Assembly (NCBI GenBank): GCA_010356995.1
Contig: ML996697.1
Coordinates: 368,153-432,152, forward strand
DNA: 64,000 nucleotides
Origin: Trichodelitschia bisporula
Taxonomy: Eukaryota; Ascomycota; Dothideomycetes; Phaeotrichales; Phaeotrichaceae
Reading direction: 5' to 3'
Shown: positions 42,775-55,600 of the stretch, in pieces
Layout: every line of letters begins with the position of its first letter
Position numbering within the stretch: position 1 is the stretch's first letter
The notes under the pieces: model-generated
Database searches by the model: none
The model's input: the letters and a program-made list of their open reading frames with translations, nothing else
What the model was told of the DNA's origin: nothing
Made by a program: the position numbers and the translations under genes

Positions 42775-43270
42775 CTAAACTCGGAAGTCATCCCACCATT
42801 GCGTCTTATCCATCAACATCCCCGCCTCATCGAACAACACGCCCTCCTCCCGCAGTAGTTGCTGCTTCTTCGCGCAATTCACTCCACTCGGCGCCTTCTG
42901 CCAATCGCCCTGGAAACCACCAATATACTGCTCGTCATCAGCACTGCCCTTCCTCAACGAAGTTCAGCCCGCTTACTCCTGTGCTCGAAATCACCCGGTG
43001 ACACGGCACCCCCGGCGCAAACGGATTCGTCCGGCACGCCCCGCCAACGGCCCGCGGACTCGATTGTAGCGCCCGGGATAGCGCGGCGTAGGACGCGATT
43101 CGCCCTGCGGGGATCTGGAGGAGGAGCGCCCAGACGCGGGCTTGGTAGGCGGAGACCGGTTTGTTGGTTTTGGGGTTTATGGAGGGTAGGGGGAGGGTAG
43201 TGTAGTCTAGCGGATCGGCGGGGACTTCGATTGCTGTGACTTCCATCGCGGGGGTCTTGGTGATGGCCAT
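42775..43270 (-). CDS. MGT1: O6-methylguanine-DNA methyltransferase, 148 aa
   Basis: Two exons, 42977-43270 and 42775-42927. The 49-bp intron (GTAAGC donor, ctgatgac branch, cag acceptor) joins ISSTG|YIGGFQGDW in phase. It removes alkyl groups from guanine O6 by irreversible transfer to its own Cys. Visible marks: YQARVWALLLQIPAGRIASYAALS (DNA-binding helix-turn-helix region), RAVGGACRTNP (73-82), the active site PCHRVI with Cys90, and the C-terminal KAPSGVN...KKQQLLREEGV. The Cys is present, so this is a true methyltransferase and not an alkyltransferase-like protein, which has Trp there. It is short: only about 40 residues precede the catalytic domain. Confidence 0.93.
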
Positions 43271-43503
43271 TGTGCTGGATTTTCTGGTGCGGAAGGTTTG
43301 TAGAGGAGGAAGTTGGGATGAGTGGCGGTGTCGGGGGGGTTAAGTACCACGCGTCTGAGTCAAACGCGCAGACACGAGGTCACGTGGGTGCGCGCAATGC
43401 GGGGAAGTTTCGTATTCGGCCGTCTCGTCATTTCTAATCATCTCGAGTACCAGTACATTTTCATCGCTCAACGCAGCAGGGTATCAAAAGCGCACTCCTC
43501 CCG

Positions 43504-44429
43504 TCAACCAGCTAGCTCAGCGTACACCTGCGGCCCTTGCGGGGCTCGCTTCCGACCTTCCCGGCCTCCATCGCTCGCCGGCACCTCTGACGGCAGTTCC
43601 GCGACGTACTTCATGGGTTGTGCTTGTGGTATTGCCACCGGTATGCCGTCCGCACCAAACACGTACTGTGGCCGCGCTGCGGCGTGGAAGCCGTACGCGG
43701 CGGCTGGGTCGGCGTACACCGCGCCCTTGTCCGCGCCATCCCACCCGCCACTCCAGCGGCGCACGCCGGTCGGATCCGGGCTCGCGGGGCGCAAGAAGGG
43801 GCTACCGGGGAGAGAGGAGCCGGCGAGGGAGCCGGAGTAGACGGAGAGGCGGTCGTTGGTGGCCTCGACTTCGAGTAGTGTGGCCTTTTCGAGGAGTCGG
43901 GCTACCAGGGTTGAATGCGCCTTTTTGAGTGTCTTGCGCACGAAGGACGTCATTACGATGTTGCACTTCATGTCGACGTCTTCGCGGAGGTAGAGGCCTG
44001 TCTTTGGGATCCCCAGGCCCATTTCTACGGGCTGGATGGGCTCGCCGGGGAGGGAGCCGCCGAGCCGCCACTTTCCGCGGATGTCGAGGCCGGCGGGCGC
44101 GTAGACGTGTGTTTGTAGCCCGTCGACGAGGTCGTGGAAGCAGCCGTGGTAGCTGACTTTGGACTTGCCGATGACATAAGGCACTGTGTCGGTGATGCTG
44201 TACCACTTGACGTGGTACTCCTCGGGGCCGGCGAAGGAGGGCGGCTTGCAGAGTTCGCGCTTGATGACGAGCGGGTTTAGGTCAATCATCTCGATGTGGT
44301 TGCGGAGCGTGGACATGACTGATTCTGCGGGGTTGTTAGCGTGGTCTTGGGGAGTGGAGCAGTGCGCGTACCCCGCGTGATGCCCGCGGGCAGCGGCGTG
44401 ATGGTTGTGAAGACTGAGCGTTTGGACAT
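43504..44429 (-). CDS. DUF7053-type fungal protein, 292 aa
   Basis: Two exons, 44372-44429 and 43504-44324; the 47-bp intron has a GTACGC donor and cag acceptor and joins ITR|ESVMSTLRNH in phase. Fungal proteins of this family start with a Ser/Phe/Thr-rich strand and continue ...TLxNHxEMIDLNPLV, CFHDLxDGLQTHxYAP, GLDIRGKW.xGG.LPGEP, GLYLREDVDMxCN and FVxKTLKKxH; all are present here. The core (residues 1-185) is probably a lipid- or ligand-binding fold of the START/SRPBCC type, as inferred for the family; no catalytic residues are known to me. The C-terminal 100 residues are Gly/Pro/Ala-rich and unconserved. Confidence 0.8.
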
Positions 44430-45733
44430 GGTGATGGTGATGGTTCTACGGTAGGGTGACGATGCTGGATGGGCGTAATTGCGTACACCTGCGACCGGGG
44501 CTAGTATTAATATTCGGCGGCGAAAGCATTTCCAACTCGTGCTACGATGTGTAATGCGCTGCGCCGAGCGCGGCGTCAGATTAGCAAGCTCCGCCTCTCG
44601 GGGGGGTATTTTTAGGTGGCTTGTTCCTGGATCGGGCGTAGCGGCGCAGAGGGTAGGGCTGATCTGGGCTGAGGGGCAAAGGCTGAGTAAAAGGTTTGTG
44701 CCCGAACTCCAAAGATTATGGCCGGCTTTTGCCAGAAACTCTACGAAGAAGGAAGCAGAGACTATCCAAATCATGGGCCACCACTTATTTTGCCCAGCCC
44801 TAGGGGGCTGGGCGTTGGTGCTGATCGGCTGGGGATCATCCGGGGTGGACCAACAACGTCAATTCCTTGTGCACCTGTTGGCATTTGGCATTTTAGCAAG
44901 CTCTTCATCTGGTCTTGATGGACGTTGGCTGCAGCACTCCGCTTGTCTTTTTTGCGAGTGCCGTGATGTTGGTTTTCGAGGAGAGGGTGTGGCTGAATGC
45001 GGTAGATGCGGCAAGTGGTACAGTTCAAATGGACACCGATTTCCCTTCGCTGACATTTGACATCGCATTGCGCTTCGTGCTTACTATTTATCCATACATG
45101 ACCTCCGAGAGCAGGATGAGTCGACGGGTATGTAATAGGACGTATCGTCGAGCGACGCCTGAGTGCCGCTCGGAGACGTGCTGATTCCACAGCGCATATC
45201 AGTGCGGAGAGCTTACTCCCTCTGGTTGTTATCATGCACCGCCTTTGCAGTATCCTCGCTGGGTCTGTGACTACAGAAAATGGAGCACTGAATCTCGCAA
45301 TGGGGACCGCTCGGTACTTCCCTCGAGTTCGCTGTCGATGCGCGCCTGCATCGCGTCGTCGTTGATGGCTTGCCGTAACGTACCTCTGAACTGCCAAATG
45401 GACAACTCCTCCAGTACTGGGCGTCACAGGTACCAAGCGACTATGTCGATTTGTCTATCACTCAAACCAGAACTGTCTTACTCATAGTGAGCGACAGCCA
45501 CTCGATCCTACCATCTCCTGTATAGTGAGCTACAGGATACACTCTTTTACCAGACATCTTCACAAAGAAGTCAAGAACAATTATTTTGTTAACGCCGAGC
45601 TTCACTATTGTTCCCTCACACGCTCACTCTTTGTTATGGTCATTCACGAACCGGAACGCACCTTGGGTTTAAAATCTCTCACTCTGCAGTCTCAAGTCAT
45701 TCTCCACTCAACAACATTCTCGACTCAGCAACA
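44430..45733. other. Divergent promoter region
   Basis: The DUF7053 gene (minus) and the Cys-rich orphan (plus) diverge here. An open frame at 44479-45060 and another on the opposite strand overlap each other and show no domain, so neither is called. Confidence 0.5.
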
Positions 45734-47242
45734 ATGGTCTTCCCAAGCTTGTGGAGGCCTTTGAACATGAACGAGTTCGAGATGCTTGACCTCAACGACC
45801 CAGGATCTCGCCCCTACACCGGTGAGTTTCTCATCCCCACCGCCACCAATACGGACTCCGCCCAGGCCGACGTCCCCTCCGCCTCCGATCCGGAATGGAC
45901 GTCGAGCGATCAGTGCGAAGAGCCTGAGCACAGGAGCAGCTACATCGCTTGCAACGCTCGGAACTGCACGAGTCTCCTGCACCCCCGGCGCGTCGTCTGC
46001 GAGGCCTGCGTCACCAACACGCAGACCCAGCTCAAGGGCCAAGAGGGTGAGATCTACGACCAGGGCGCCTGGCGTGGCATCTGCGACGCGTGCACGCAAG
46101 ACCAGCTCGCTCGCAGCCCAGACAACGTCTGTGGTAATGCCACGGCTTGCGAGTGCCCGGTCATCAAGAATGCGCTTGGCCAAAAGGAAAACTGGCTCTG
46201 CAGCGACTGCCAGTACATAGCGCTGCGAGTCATGGCCGACCGCATCCGGAAGCACCGCAACCTAGAGCGCGAGGTTGCGAGGGACAGGGCCATATGTGCC
46301 TGCTGCCACCGCGACTGGAGCCCCGGAGCCTCCAAGGCTTTGGCAACGATGTGCCTCGGGTGCAAGGTGGTGGTCCTGCCTGGGACAGAGGCCCGGCGCA
46401 AGAGCCTGACGTCCCACGCGCGGGTCCGGTTTCCTCCTCCCCGTGAGTCGCGCATCAACCCCTTCAACTGCTTGCCAGTTCCGAGTTGGCCGATTTGGCT
46501 AGTTTTGATCTCCCTGGTCATGTACCTCTTGGGAATAGGGGCGGGGAGTGATGAGCGGACGCCGGTATTCCATCCGATGGATCCCATTAACCTGGTTCCG
46601 ACAAGCACGCCTGCGAGCGACTCAGTAATCATCAGCATTCGGACCTCGACCTTTGGTCGGTCGGAGTCGCAGAGGGCGCCGGGCCGCGAGCCGGGATTCG
46701 GTGATCGCCCAACTACGCCGGCGGAGACGGGCGCAATGCCTAAGCCGCCCCCCAGGCCAACCTCCACATCGCTGTTTGGCTACATCCGGACCATCACTCT
46801 GTTCCGGCCCGAGGCGCTGACTGTCAGCTGCCAAGGGTCGGTGGAGTACGCGGTCAATCTTCCGGAGGAAATGCCGGCTCCTGGCGATGCCTGGAATCCC
46901 ACGGTAGTACTGGCTCAAGGGAACGCTGAGGCTGAGGCTGACGGGAAACTCCAGCAAGCTGTGCGCTCCATGGAACTGCAGGTCCAAAAGGACCAGGAGC
47001 GTTCCAAGGAGCAGGAGCTTCAGAAGAAGTTCCATGAGGCCATGGAGCGCGCCAAGCACATCGCGTCGGACAGTGCGGAGCGTATGGAGCGTGTGGAGCA
47101 GCTCGGGCGGGAGGTTAAGGGGGATCTGGAGCGCATTGAGTTGAAGGCTCAGAATGGACGTGGGGGTCTCACGACCCCGCACTACACGAGCTCGAAGCAG
47201 ATCGGCGCAAAATGGACTAGAGTGTTGAGCAGAGGGATCTAG
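45734..47242 (+). CDS. Cys-rich, single-TM, coiled-coil protein, 502 aa
   Basis: The first ATG in a good context (caacaATGG) gives MVFPSLWRPLNMNEF. Residues 60-210 carry about 17 cysteines, many as CxxC pairs (CEAC, CDAC, CSDC, CACC, CLGC), so a multi-zinc module is likely, though the spacing matches no RING or PHD I know. A basic stretch precedes one TM helix at 252-270 (WPIWLVLISLVMYLLGIGA). A Pro/Ser/Thr linker follows, then a Glu/Lys-rich coiled coil at about 397-475. The layout suggests zinc module and coiled coil on opposite sides of a membrane. No introns. It looks lineage-specific; no function can be given. Confidence 0.7.
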   Translation: MVFPSLWRPLNMNEFEMLDLNDPGSRPYTGEFLIPTATNTDSAQADVPSASDPEWTSSDQCEEPEHRSSYIACNARNCTSLLHPRRVVCEACVTNTQTQLKGQEGEIYDQGAWRGICDACTQDQLARSPDNVCGNATACECPVIKNALGQKENWLCSDCQYIALRVMADRIRKHRNLEREVARDRAICACCHRDWSPGASKALATMCLGCKVVVLPGTEARRKSLTSHARVRFPPPRESRINPFNCLPVPSWPIWLVLISLVMYLLGIGAGSDERTPVFHPMDPINLVPTSTPASDSVIISIRTSTFGRSESQRAPGREPGFGDRPTTPAETGAMPKPPPRPTSTSLFGYIRTITLFRPEALTVSCQGSVEYAVNLPEEMPAPGDAWNPTVVLAQGNAEAEADGKLQQAVRSMELQVQKDQERSKEQELQKKFHEAMERAKHIASDSAERMERVEQLGREVKGDLERIELKAQNGRGGLTTPHYTSSKQIGAKWTRVLSRGI

Positions 47243-50200
47243 TCGGTCCCTCTAGTCCTAATAAAAAAAAAATCTTCAGCTTATGAGTTTTGATGTGAAG
47301 TGATGAATAGCCTGGCTTGACTCTCCCGTTTCAGTACGCATGTGATATAAGCCCGGCCTTGTGACGACATCAGATTGGGGTCGATGCCTTGCCGGTATGG
47401 TTCAGCAAAGGGCAGCAGCAAGTTCTTGCATTTAAGGAGCTGGTGTCCGGGACGTCGGAGCTAGGCAGAGACCTTGACTCGGCATAAAAAGATTGATAGG
47501 AGATGACGACCACGGCCGTTATAGACCCAGACACTGGAAGATAAAGAGGATAGTATATGAACCGCACTGGAGCATTGCAAAATGTCATTTACTACAGGTC
47601 CGCTTTATATAGCTCGGCCGCGGATGTCGCACCCCTAGAACCTGTTCCCGTACTGACGCACATGTGAATCAGCCAGCCTTGCGGACAATGACGGGTCTCT
47701 GCGTTCATTCCAGTTTCCACACTAGAAAAAGACTTGTCAAGACAGCCCAACTCCTTCCTATGCCGGTCAAAGGCATAAGCCAGCTTCACTCCGTGTTTAA
47801 AGTTCGACGCGGCAAAATTATCTCGCCCAGACAGACCGCGGACCGGCCGGCGGTCTCTGCTAGGCGGCGGAGCAATGCTAGAGCACAGCCAAATCCCGTT
47901 CGGAGCGCCTGACGGTTGGGTTCTATTGAAATCATCCTAGAAACCGATGCCGAATGGTCCAGGCAAACTTCTCTCCGCGACAGGAAGCGCACAGAGCGTC
48001 GAGGTATCCGCGAATTTCGAAATAGACCCAATAGTTCTAGAAAAACAATTCAACAGCGAAGTTTTGGGCTGCAGAATAACGTAACATTCTCCCCGTTTAG
48101 TTATTGTACGGAGCGACTACGGCCGCCAGTTTCATTCTGAGGTCGCCACACTCATAGCAGACCTGGATTCAGCTTCTATTAGCTAGCGGCGTACGTCTAG
48201 ACGAAAGGACGAATAACTGCCTCTAATGGGGACGGTGCAGAGTCCTTGGTATGAGAAGCGGCCACTTTGGTTGCGTGTCGACGGGTGCTCTGAAGGAGGC
48301 CGCCCCTGGGCTGCCAGAAGCGGCGCCTCGTTCAGACCATCTATTGGCACGCAACTAAAGCGGTCGCCTCTAATATCGAGGAGTCTGTTTCGTCCCCTTA
48401 AGAGGCATACATGGTGTGTTCCGCGTTGGTGCAATGTTCTGCGTGAACGGGACGGGAGGTCCCTACTGGAACTGAACGGGAACGAAGTCAATGGCGACTT
48501 ACCTCAGCTCTCCTTGCTCCAGTTCTTAGTGGAAAGACAGGCAGGATACGTCGGTGAGCTTCCACAGTGTGAATGTAGCCACCTACCTCCACGCCAGAGC
48601 TCCATGTTGCAGCACTTGATGGTGCCGTCTGCTGTGGAGGCTGCCCCAGTTGAAGAGTACGGATGTATAGAGCTGCTGCGAAAGACTGCGGTTGCATTGT
48701 CGGGGAGAAAATTTTGGGTCTCGTGGAGATGATTCCTCGCTTATATCGGCACTTCGCGAACCGCAAGTACTGTGGATCAGTAACCCAAAAGTGGGTCCCT
48801 CGTAGCATTGTGACAGGGCGGTAACGACTTTCTGGGCAGCCCTGCGCCCTATGGTGGCGAGCGAATAATATTTTGCCTGCGGGAAGGGGCCCGCCTTCGG
48901 CTTGCCGCGGCCGGATACCAAAGTACTACAGCAGCAAATGGTTGATTCACAGCAGTTTTGTAGCTGCTACAGCGCCGGTCTTCCGCAATAAATGCATTAA
49001 ACGTCAGCTTCTCCTTCTTCTGACGTCTCGAACTGAGCCATGAAGTCTCACCGCCAAGACGCGCTAAAATCTCCACCAACGCCTCTCTCGCGCATTCATC
49101 CTTGCTCTCCCGCCGTCACCAACTACTTGGGAATAGCGCACGAAGCCTACAACAACCATCGCGCTTATCATGATGACCTCAGAAGATAACTCTACATCCA
49201 AAGTTTTCAACAGCCGCCCAGATACCAAGACAATCAGATGCAGCTTCATCTCGCGAACACACCCTCACTCAGCACCGAGGCAGCACCTGATACCGGTGCC
49301 CAACTAGACCGATCACCCGTATCCAGAACGCGGAGAGCGGAAGACTCCAGGGAGTACCCGGGAGACGGGCACGCGATGTGGGATGCGTGCGACGCGGTCG
49401 ACGCGGCGAAGCCGACTCGGCGGGCTGGGGTCGGACAGAGACGACTGACCGGTCAAGCTGCAATGGCGGGGTGGCTTGACCCAGGTCGGTGAGGCCGAGG
49501 TGATTCTGAAGCCTCGCAGTCCTTGGAAGCCCGTTCTGTGAGCATTGCAGAGAAATCATCTCGGCTGTGATTCGGCTGCATTGTTGACGAAGCCGAAGAA
49601 TTGTCTGACGATCCTTCAATCAACACATACAAGAAGGAGTTGATTCCCAGTAGGCGATGGGAGGCTAATTAGGTCTAATTAGGGCCACGAAACGGCTCCA
49701 GTTATGATTGCCTTGGCTCTCGAACGGGAAGCTGGTAAGTGATCGCTGCTACATTTAGGTATATTTAGTGACATTCGAGAAGCTAATATACACGGTTGGA
49801 GGCCCTGACAAGCACGACTCCTTGCGAGAATCTCCCGCTCCCGAGTATCCATAGTGCTATCTGCAATTAGCCATCTTTTTTCGCGACGTTTTTGGAAGTG
49901 ACGGACCATCCTTCTCTGCAAAAATGGCACCAAAATACTTAATCGCCGACCGTTGAGAAGTGTCTCCACTCAAGCTTAATGCATCCTGCAGGCCCCAAAT
50001 CCTTCCCGCACGGGCGGAACGGGGAAGAGTGGGACCCCGTTTTGGTGCCTTTTTTCCCGATGAGGAATCGACAGCGGTGCTCAAGAGGTAGTGTAGGATC
50101 ATGGACATTCAATCCAGAGCGTGCTAATTCCAGAAGATGCTGAAACTGCCCGGAAAATTCTCTAGAGAAACGGGGCGTAACGGCATCGAAATGACGGTCG

Positions 50201-52603
50201 AACGCCCCTTCCTGACTGCCCACCCGCAGTCCGGGGAAGTTGCGCTGCGGCCGCTGGCTGAATCGCGGCGCTGGTGGCCCGGTTCCAGTAGCAAGCGCTG
50301 TGACGTTGCCAACAACTTTCATCAGCCTATTCATGGGCTATATTTCGCTCATCATAGCCTCGCAGCAACGGTGCAGTCCTGGCCTCTGCCGTCCATGAAC
50401 TGGGTAAGGCCTCTCAGGGGTGCATGGCCTAAAGCCCTCAGATCGTAGCCGGATTCGCCGACTCTCGGATACGATGTCAACGGTTTTAAGTTACATTGCC
50501 CGATCTAGCGTCCTGCATCGGAGAATATGCCAAACAGCGGATGAAGTCGCTGTTGCCCCTAGGCTGCGCATATTCTTCTGCTGGTCTCTCCACTTGCTCA
50601 GTTGTTTTTTGACGCCAATGCATCATCGGGCCCGCGTGCCTATCTCCATATCAGCATTGATGAAGAGTATACGTAACCCGTATTTCCATGCCAGACCATG
50701 CGTCTCCTACTTCCTCTTTCGCATATTGAAGGCCGAGAGCGCCAATGGCATTTCGAAGGTATGGTCCGATCTGTCCACCTCATATATCTCAGGGATGGTG
50801 AATATACTCTCTTCATCCTGGTACCTGTCTGGCTGGACTCGATAAATGGAATATTAGAGATTTGAAGTCTGGTTGACGCAACCTTACCTTGATGAGCACA
50901 CAGGGCTGACTATGGGGAAATCCTGTCATCGAAATTCACGTGGACGTCCATGTACAGCATGTACAGGAAATCAAGCGAGTTGATACGAATATTGTGATAT
51001 AGGTACGTCACGCACGTACTGCCTGAATGTCACAGCTGGTTTCGACAGAGATTGGTGGATAGTGGGTGAACGAGGGTGAGAATCCTACACCTCAAAACAA
51101 AGTCTGAGGATGCTTTGAGAAAAGACACCATCCAGTCGGCTCTCCACGTCGAAATGTTTCCGAGATGTACGCAGGGGGGGGGTTCTGGGGCTTTGCTCAA
51201 TCCTAAGCCGGATTCGAAGCAAAGTGCCGAGGAAAAGGCCACAGGGGCAGCCAAAGATAGGTTAGAAATGGCCCAGGTATTTGCCCTGCCACGTCCACGG
51301 TCCTGGTCATCGGCTTGCGACAACATCGGCGGTTATCCATTCCGACTGACAACTGACGTCTTCTTTCGCGGGGACTCAGAATCGAGCGGTGTCGTTGTGG
51401 CGATTCTCTCGAGGCTGCGCATGGTTCGCAGGAGCGCGCGTTCTGCGCCTCGATGTGGCGTGTTGGCGCAGGCGCAGCAGAGTGGTAGTCTAACTGCAAT
51501 GATGAGGTTCCAGACGAATGAGAGAATGAGAAAATTGACTGGGGAAAATGTGTCGCAGGACGACACCGCGAGGAGGATGACACCGCGAGGAGGATGACAG
51601 GGAGTGGAGGAGGGTTGACAGGGGGGGGGGATAGTTTGGTGGGCAAGTGGGCCAGGTTTGCGGGAGCGGACCGCCAGTTTGTCTTCGACTACCCCCCCTA
51701 GCAGATACTGGGGAACAGTGCCCCGTGGTGACTCTTGCGGACTCTTTTGCACCTAAATCACCCAAATTTAGGCGGTTACCCCCCTGGAAACATATTGGGA
51801 TTCCGGGGCCCCAGGTGTTGAGCTTCTCGCCGAAAGTGCGGTCGGGTTTGGGGTGCGAGCGAACAGCCACCAGTTTGCCGGTGACCACTCAGTCGAAGGC
51901 GGTTTATGCCGATGGCTTCTTTGTGGATGTTTCCTGCTCCCTTGCCCAACTTTGCAAGCCCTTCAAGCCCTCACTCTGCCTCCGTTACTCCCATCATCCA
52001 TGCCACACACACACACCCACACACCACACAGACAGCACCACCCCCTCTCCCCCACCCCCATCCCCATTGAGCGATGGCTGGGCACTTGCGCACTTGCAGG
52101 CACCGTTGCTTGGTGCCTGGGTCTTCCTCACCCTAGTAGTCCAAGCTCTACTCCTTCAACCTCGAAAAAAAGGCCATGTCAACCTCCTCCCTTCATCAAT
52201 CCTCCCTCCCTCACCTTTCTCGCTCCCGTGCTTCTCTTTTAGCTGGATATATTGCAGTCGCTAATCTTAGCCGATATCTCCCCGCGTCTTCTCCCACGCT
52301 GAATCCAGAAAATCCCATTGTCGTTTCCATGCCCGTTTCGTGAATGATCGCCCTTATCCCTCCCACTTCTAAATCCAAAAGCGACGAAGCTTCGACACCC
52401 CGAAATATCTCAGACGATGCCCTTGGTCCCTGCCATTGACGTTCCAAATCGCTTCCACCCAGAACTGCGGGTACGCAATTTTGGGAAAGGTTCGTGCGCG
52501 TCTTTCTTGGTGTTTGCGCACCGGTATCGCGGTCTCCTTTGCTCGGCCATCAATCTGTGCACGGCACGTCCATTCAATATAAGGCTCCAAGACTTCGCCC
52601 ACC
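47243..52603. other. 5.4-kb gene-poor region
   Basis: No gene, tRNA or transposon domain is recognisable. Open frames are short, overlap on both strands and lack protein-like composition. Small direct repeats occur (ccgcgaggaggatgaca, twice at 51567-51597) and the last 700 bp are pyrimidine-rich, suiting the leader of the downstream transcription factor gene. An A run follows the upstream gene at 47260-47270. Confidence 0.5.
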
Positions 52604-55600
52604 ATGGACCGACCAAACACCACGACCGGACCAGGTACGGCCCCCAACGACTCCCAGCCGCAGGAAAATCAGCAATCCCCCACCAGCACTCTTCAGCTTC
52701 GGCAGCGCCGACCCCGAAAACGAGCCGGACCGGACCCAGGCAGTCATCGTAGCCTGGCCTCACAGAGCGAGTCTTCTACCGCACGTCCACGGCCCCGCAA
52801 GCGTTCTAGTAGTAGCGCCCCCATCGTCCTTTCTCCTCGTACTGCTCCTTCTGCCCTACCAAAGTCGGAAGCCACAACTGAATCACCTGGTCGCCCCACT
52901 CGGGCAAAACCCGCCATGTCGACCGCCACCTCCACCATCACCTCGAGGTCTGACCGCACCCGCGACCTGAACTCGAGCATCACCTACACCAGGACCGGAC
53001 GCATCAGTAAGGCCCGTAAGGGCATTCGTGGCGCCCATGTGTGCTCGTGTGGAAAAGTATGTCCTCCTTGTGTGTCAGCTTGTCAGCTGCCTCTGGTCCC
53101 GAGTTCAAAAGCGTCCTCACCGCGCCGTACATCCTCCCGCCCCCTCTTGCCTTCCTTCCTTCTATTGCTACGCCGCTCGCCACTTGCTACCGTAACAGCT
53201 GCTAACCCTTGCCGACAGGACTACTCGCGAGCTGAGCACTTGCGGTCAGTATCGCCGCTGAACAGGATCAAGGCTCCTAGCTAACGTGCAAACAGACGCC
53301 ACCAGCAGAATCATGAGTATGTCCTACCGTGTCCCGTGGCTGGCTGTCCCAAGATCTTCCACCGACACGATCTTCTGGAACGTCACAATGCTACCAAACA
53401 GTATGACTCTGCAACAATATCTCAGACGGTAGCTGACTGCAGTAGCAACTCGAGACGACCATCTGTCACCAATAGCAATGCTTCATCCTACGGCACCAGA
53501 GTTTCTCTGGACCGTGACGAGACGGGAAGCAATACGGGAGCCTTCAATAGCCCCCACTGCACTCCGCAACCACAGAAGGCAGCCCTCGACAACGTCAGCC
53601 TGCACCAGCAAAGGTATTCACAATTTCAGTCTTCTCAATATTTCTCAGACTTTAACCCTTTCATTTGCTTCGGTGGGAAGTGAGTCTTGTACTGTCCAGC
53701 ATCTTTTTTTTCACTCTTCTCATCCTTCACCGGCGGTGCTAACCCGAGGTAGCCCGCAACCTAGCGCCCCCGTAATCAAAGACGAGCTGGAAACTGCGCC
53801 ACCAACGGTCTTGGTGCCTTGGGTGCCAGAACAGGTAGCTGCCGAAGCAACCCCCTCACTTTGCTCACGTTCGCCGTCTCCTTCTCTCAACTTCGTTCCA
53901 ACGACACTTTCGTTTGAAGATTTTTATCCGCATCCTACCATCGACTTTTGGCCGGCTCCCGTGTCTACGAGCGTGTCACCAACCTCTGTCACACAGCAGG
54001 TGCAGTGGATGTCCTACGATTCAAGCGGCTTCGTCTCGATGGCTTCTACTCCGGAATCTGGAGCAAACTTCATGGGGCCCTCTGTTACGTCCGGCTCAGT
54101 GCCATATCCGCTGCCATGGACCGGAACCCGGGATAGGTACGGAACTTTGAACATCGAAGGCCTGCTCGAAAACCAGCAGTTGGGCCTGTCACTTAACCTG
54201 GGCACGAAGCAGCACTATGTGAAGGCCTACTGGGAGCACTTCCATCCGCTGTTCTCGATCCTTCATAAGCAGTCCTATCGCTCCCACACACCTAGCCCTC
54301 TGCTCAGTGCTGCCGTCATGGCTATCGGTGCACAGTACACAGACGAGCCGGCTGCGCGCCACGACTCTCGCATTCTGCACGAGAAGTGTCTTGAGCTGAT
54401 CGCAAAGTGCAAACTGGAGCTGTCGGCGACTCCGCGGCTGGATTACATGCAAGCCGTCGTCCTGGTGGAGTTTATGTCGCAATTTAAGGCTAAGCGTGCC
54501 GCATCGGCACTGTCCGATGTGTTCATGACGACCTACCCTAGGGTAAGACGCGCAGCATTTGCCATTTGCAGGCCGTAAGCTGACATGACCCAGCTTTGGC
54601 ACATCCATGACACCACTCCACGCTCTCGTTTTGACGAACTGGCTCAGCTGCCAGCTCAGTCTACTGAAGGTCTGCGCCACCAATGGGGTGAGTGGGTTCA
54701 GGCGCACTCTTTTGAGCGCCTTCTCTCTGCGTGCTTCATCCTCGAAGCCCAGCAAGCCCTCCTCCTAGTTCGTACCAACACCACCAATCCCGACGCCGGC
54801 CTGTCACTGTACGTCCCCGCTTCGACCAGCCTCTGGGAAGCCCCCTCGCACACGCGCTGGGCGCAAATCGCCTCCGCCGGCGTCTCACGCACGAGCGACA
54901 TGTTCCAGCTCCTCGACGAGATCTCCTCCCCCAAGCCGCCCACCCGCCTCGAACCCTTCCCCTCCACCATCCTCACCGCCCTCCAAGCCTCCTTCCTCTC
55001 CTCCGCGCAATCGAAGCAGACACCCTACACCCATCCCCTCCTCGACCCCTCCAACGCGCCCCTCCTCCAGCGCGCCCTCGCCACCCACCCCTCCGTGCTC
55101 ATCACCCACCACGCCGTGCTCCTTGCCGAGGCCGCGCCCCTGCGCGCTCTTCTCGCCGCCTCAGGCCAGTCCTGGGTGCTCAGCCGCCGCCTCGCGGACA
55201 CAGCTGCCGTCGCGGTGGCGGAGTTTGAGACCCTGAAGGCCGTGCTGCGGGCCTGGGCCGAGGGTGCGCAGGAGGGCGCCGAGCGGGATGCCCCTGGCCT
55301 CGTGGAGCCGACACCTGGCCCACAGTCAGCCCCTCGCGCACTCCACGCCGCATTGACGATTCTTGGTCTTGCGCTCGACTCGGTTCCCCAGCCGGCGGCT
55401 GTGGCTGCCGGGCGTGAGCCGCGTTTGCCGGCACTGGCGTTTGGTGCGCCCGAGATGGCGACGTATCTTAGTGCGTTGGCGCTGTGGGCGGCGGCGCTGG
55501 AGGGGGTTAGGGGGGTTGAGGGGGATGAGGATGGGGAGTGGGATGCGGGGAGAGCGGAGGGCGAGGCACGAGTGTTTATCCGTGGTGTGTTGATGGGTGT

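Noticed and set aside
44479-45060. 193-codon plus-strand frame in the divergent promoter region
   Set aside because: Overlaps another long frame on the minus strand; neither has a recognisable domain.
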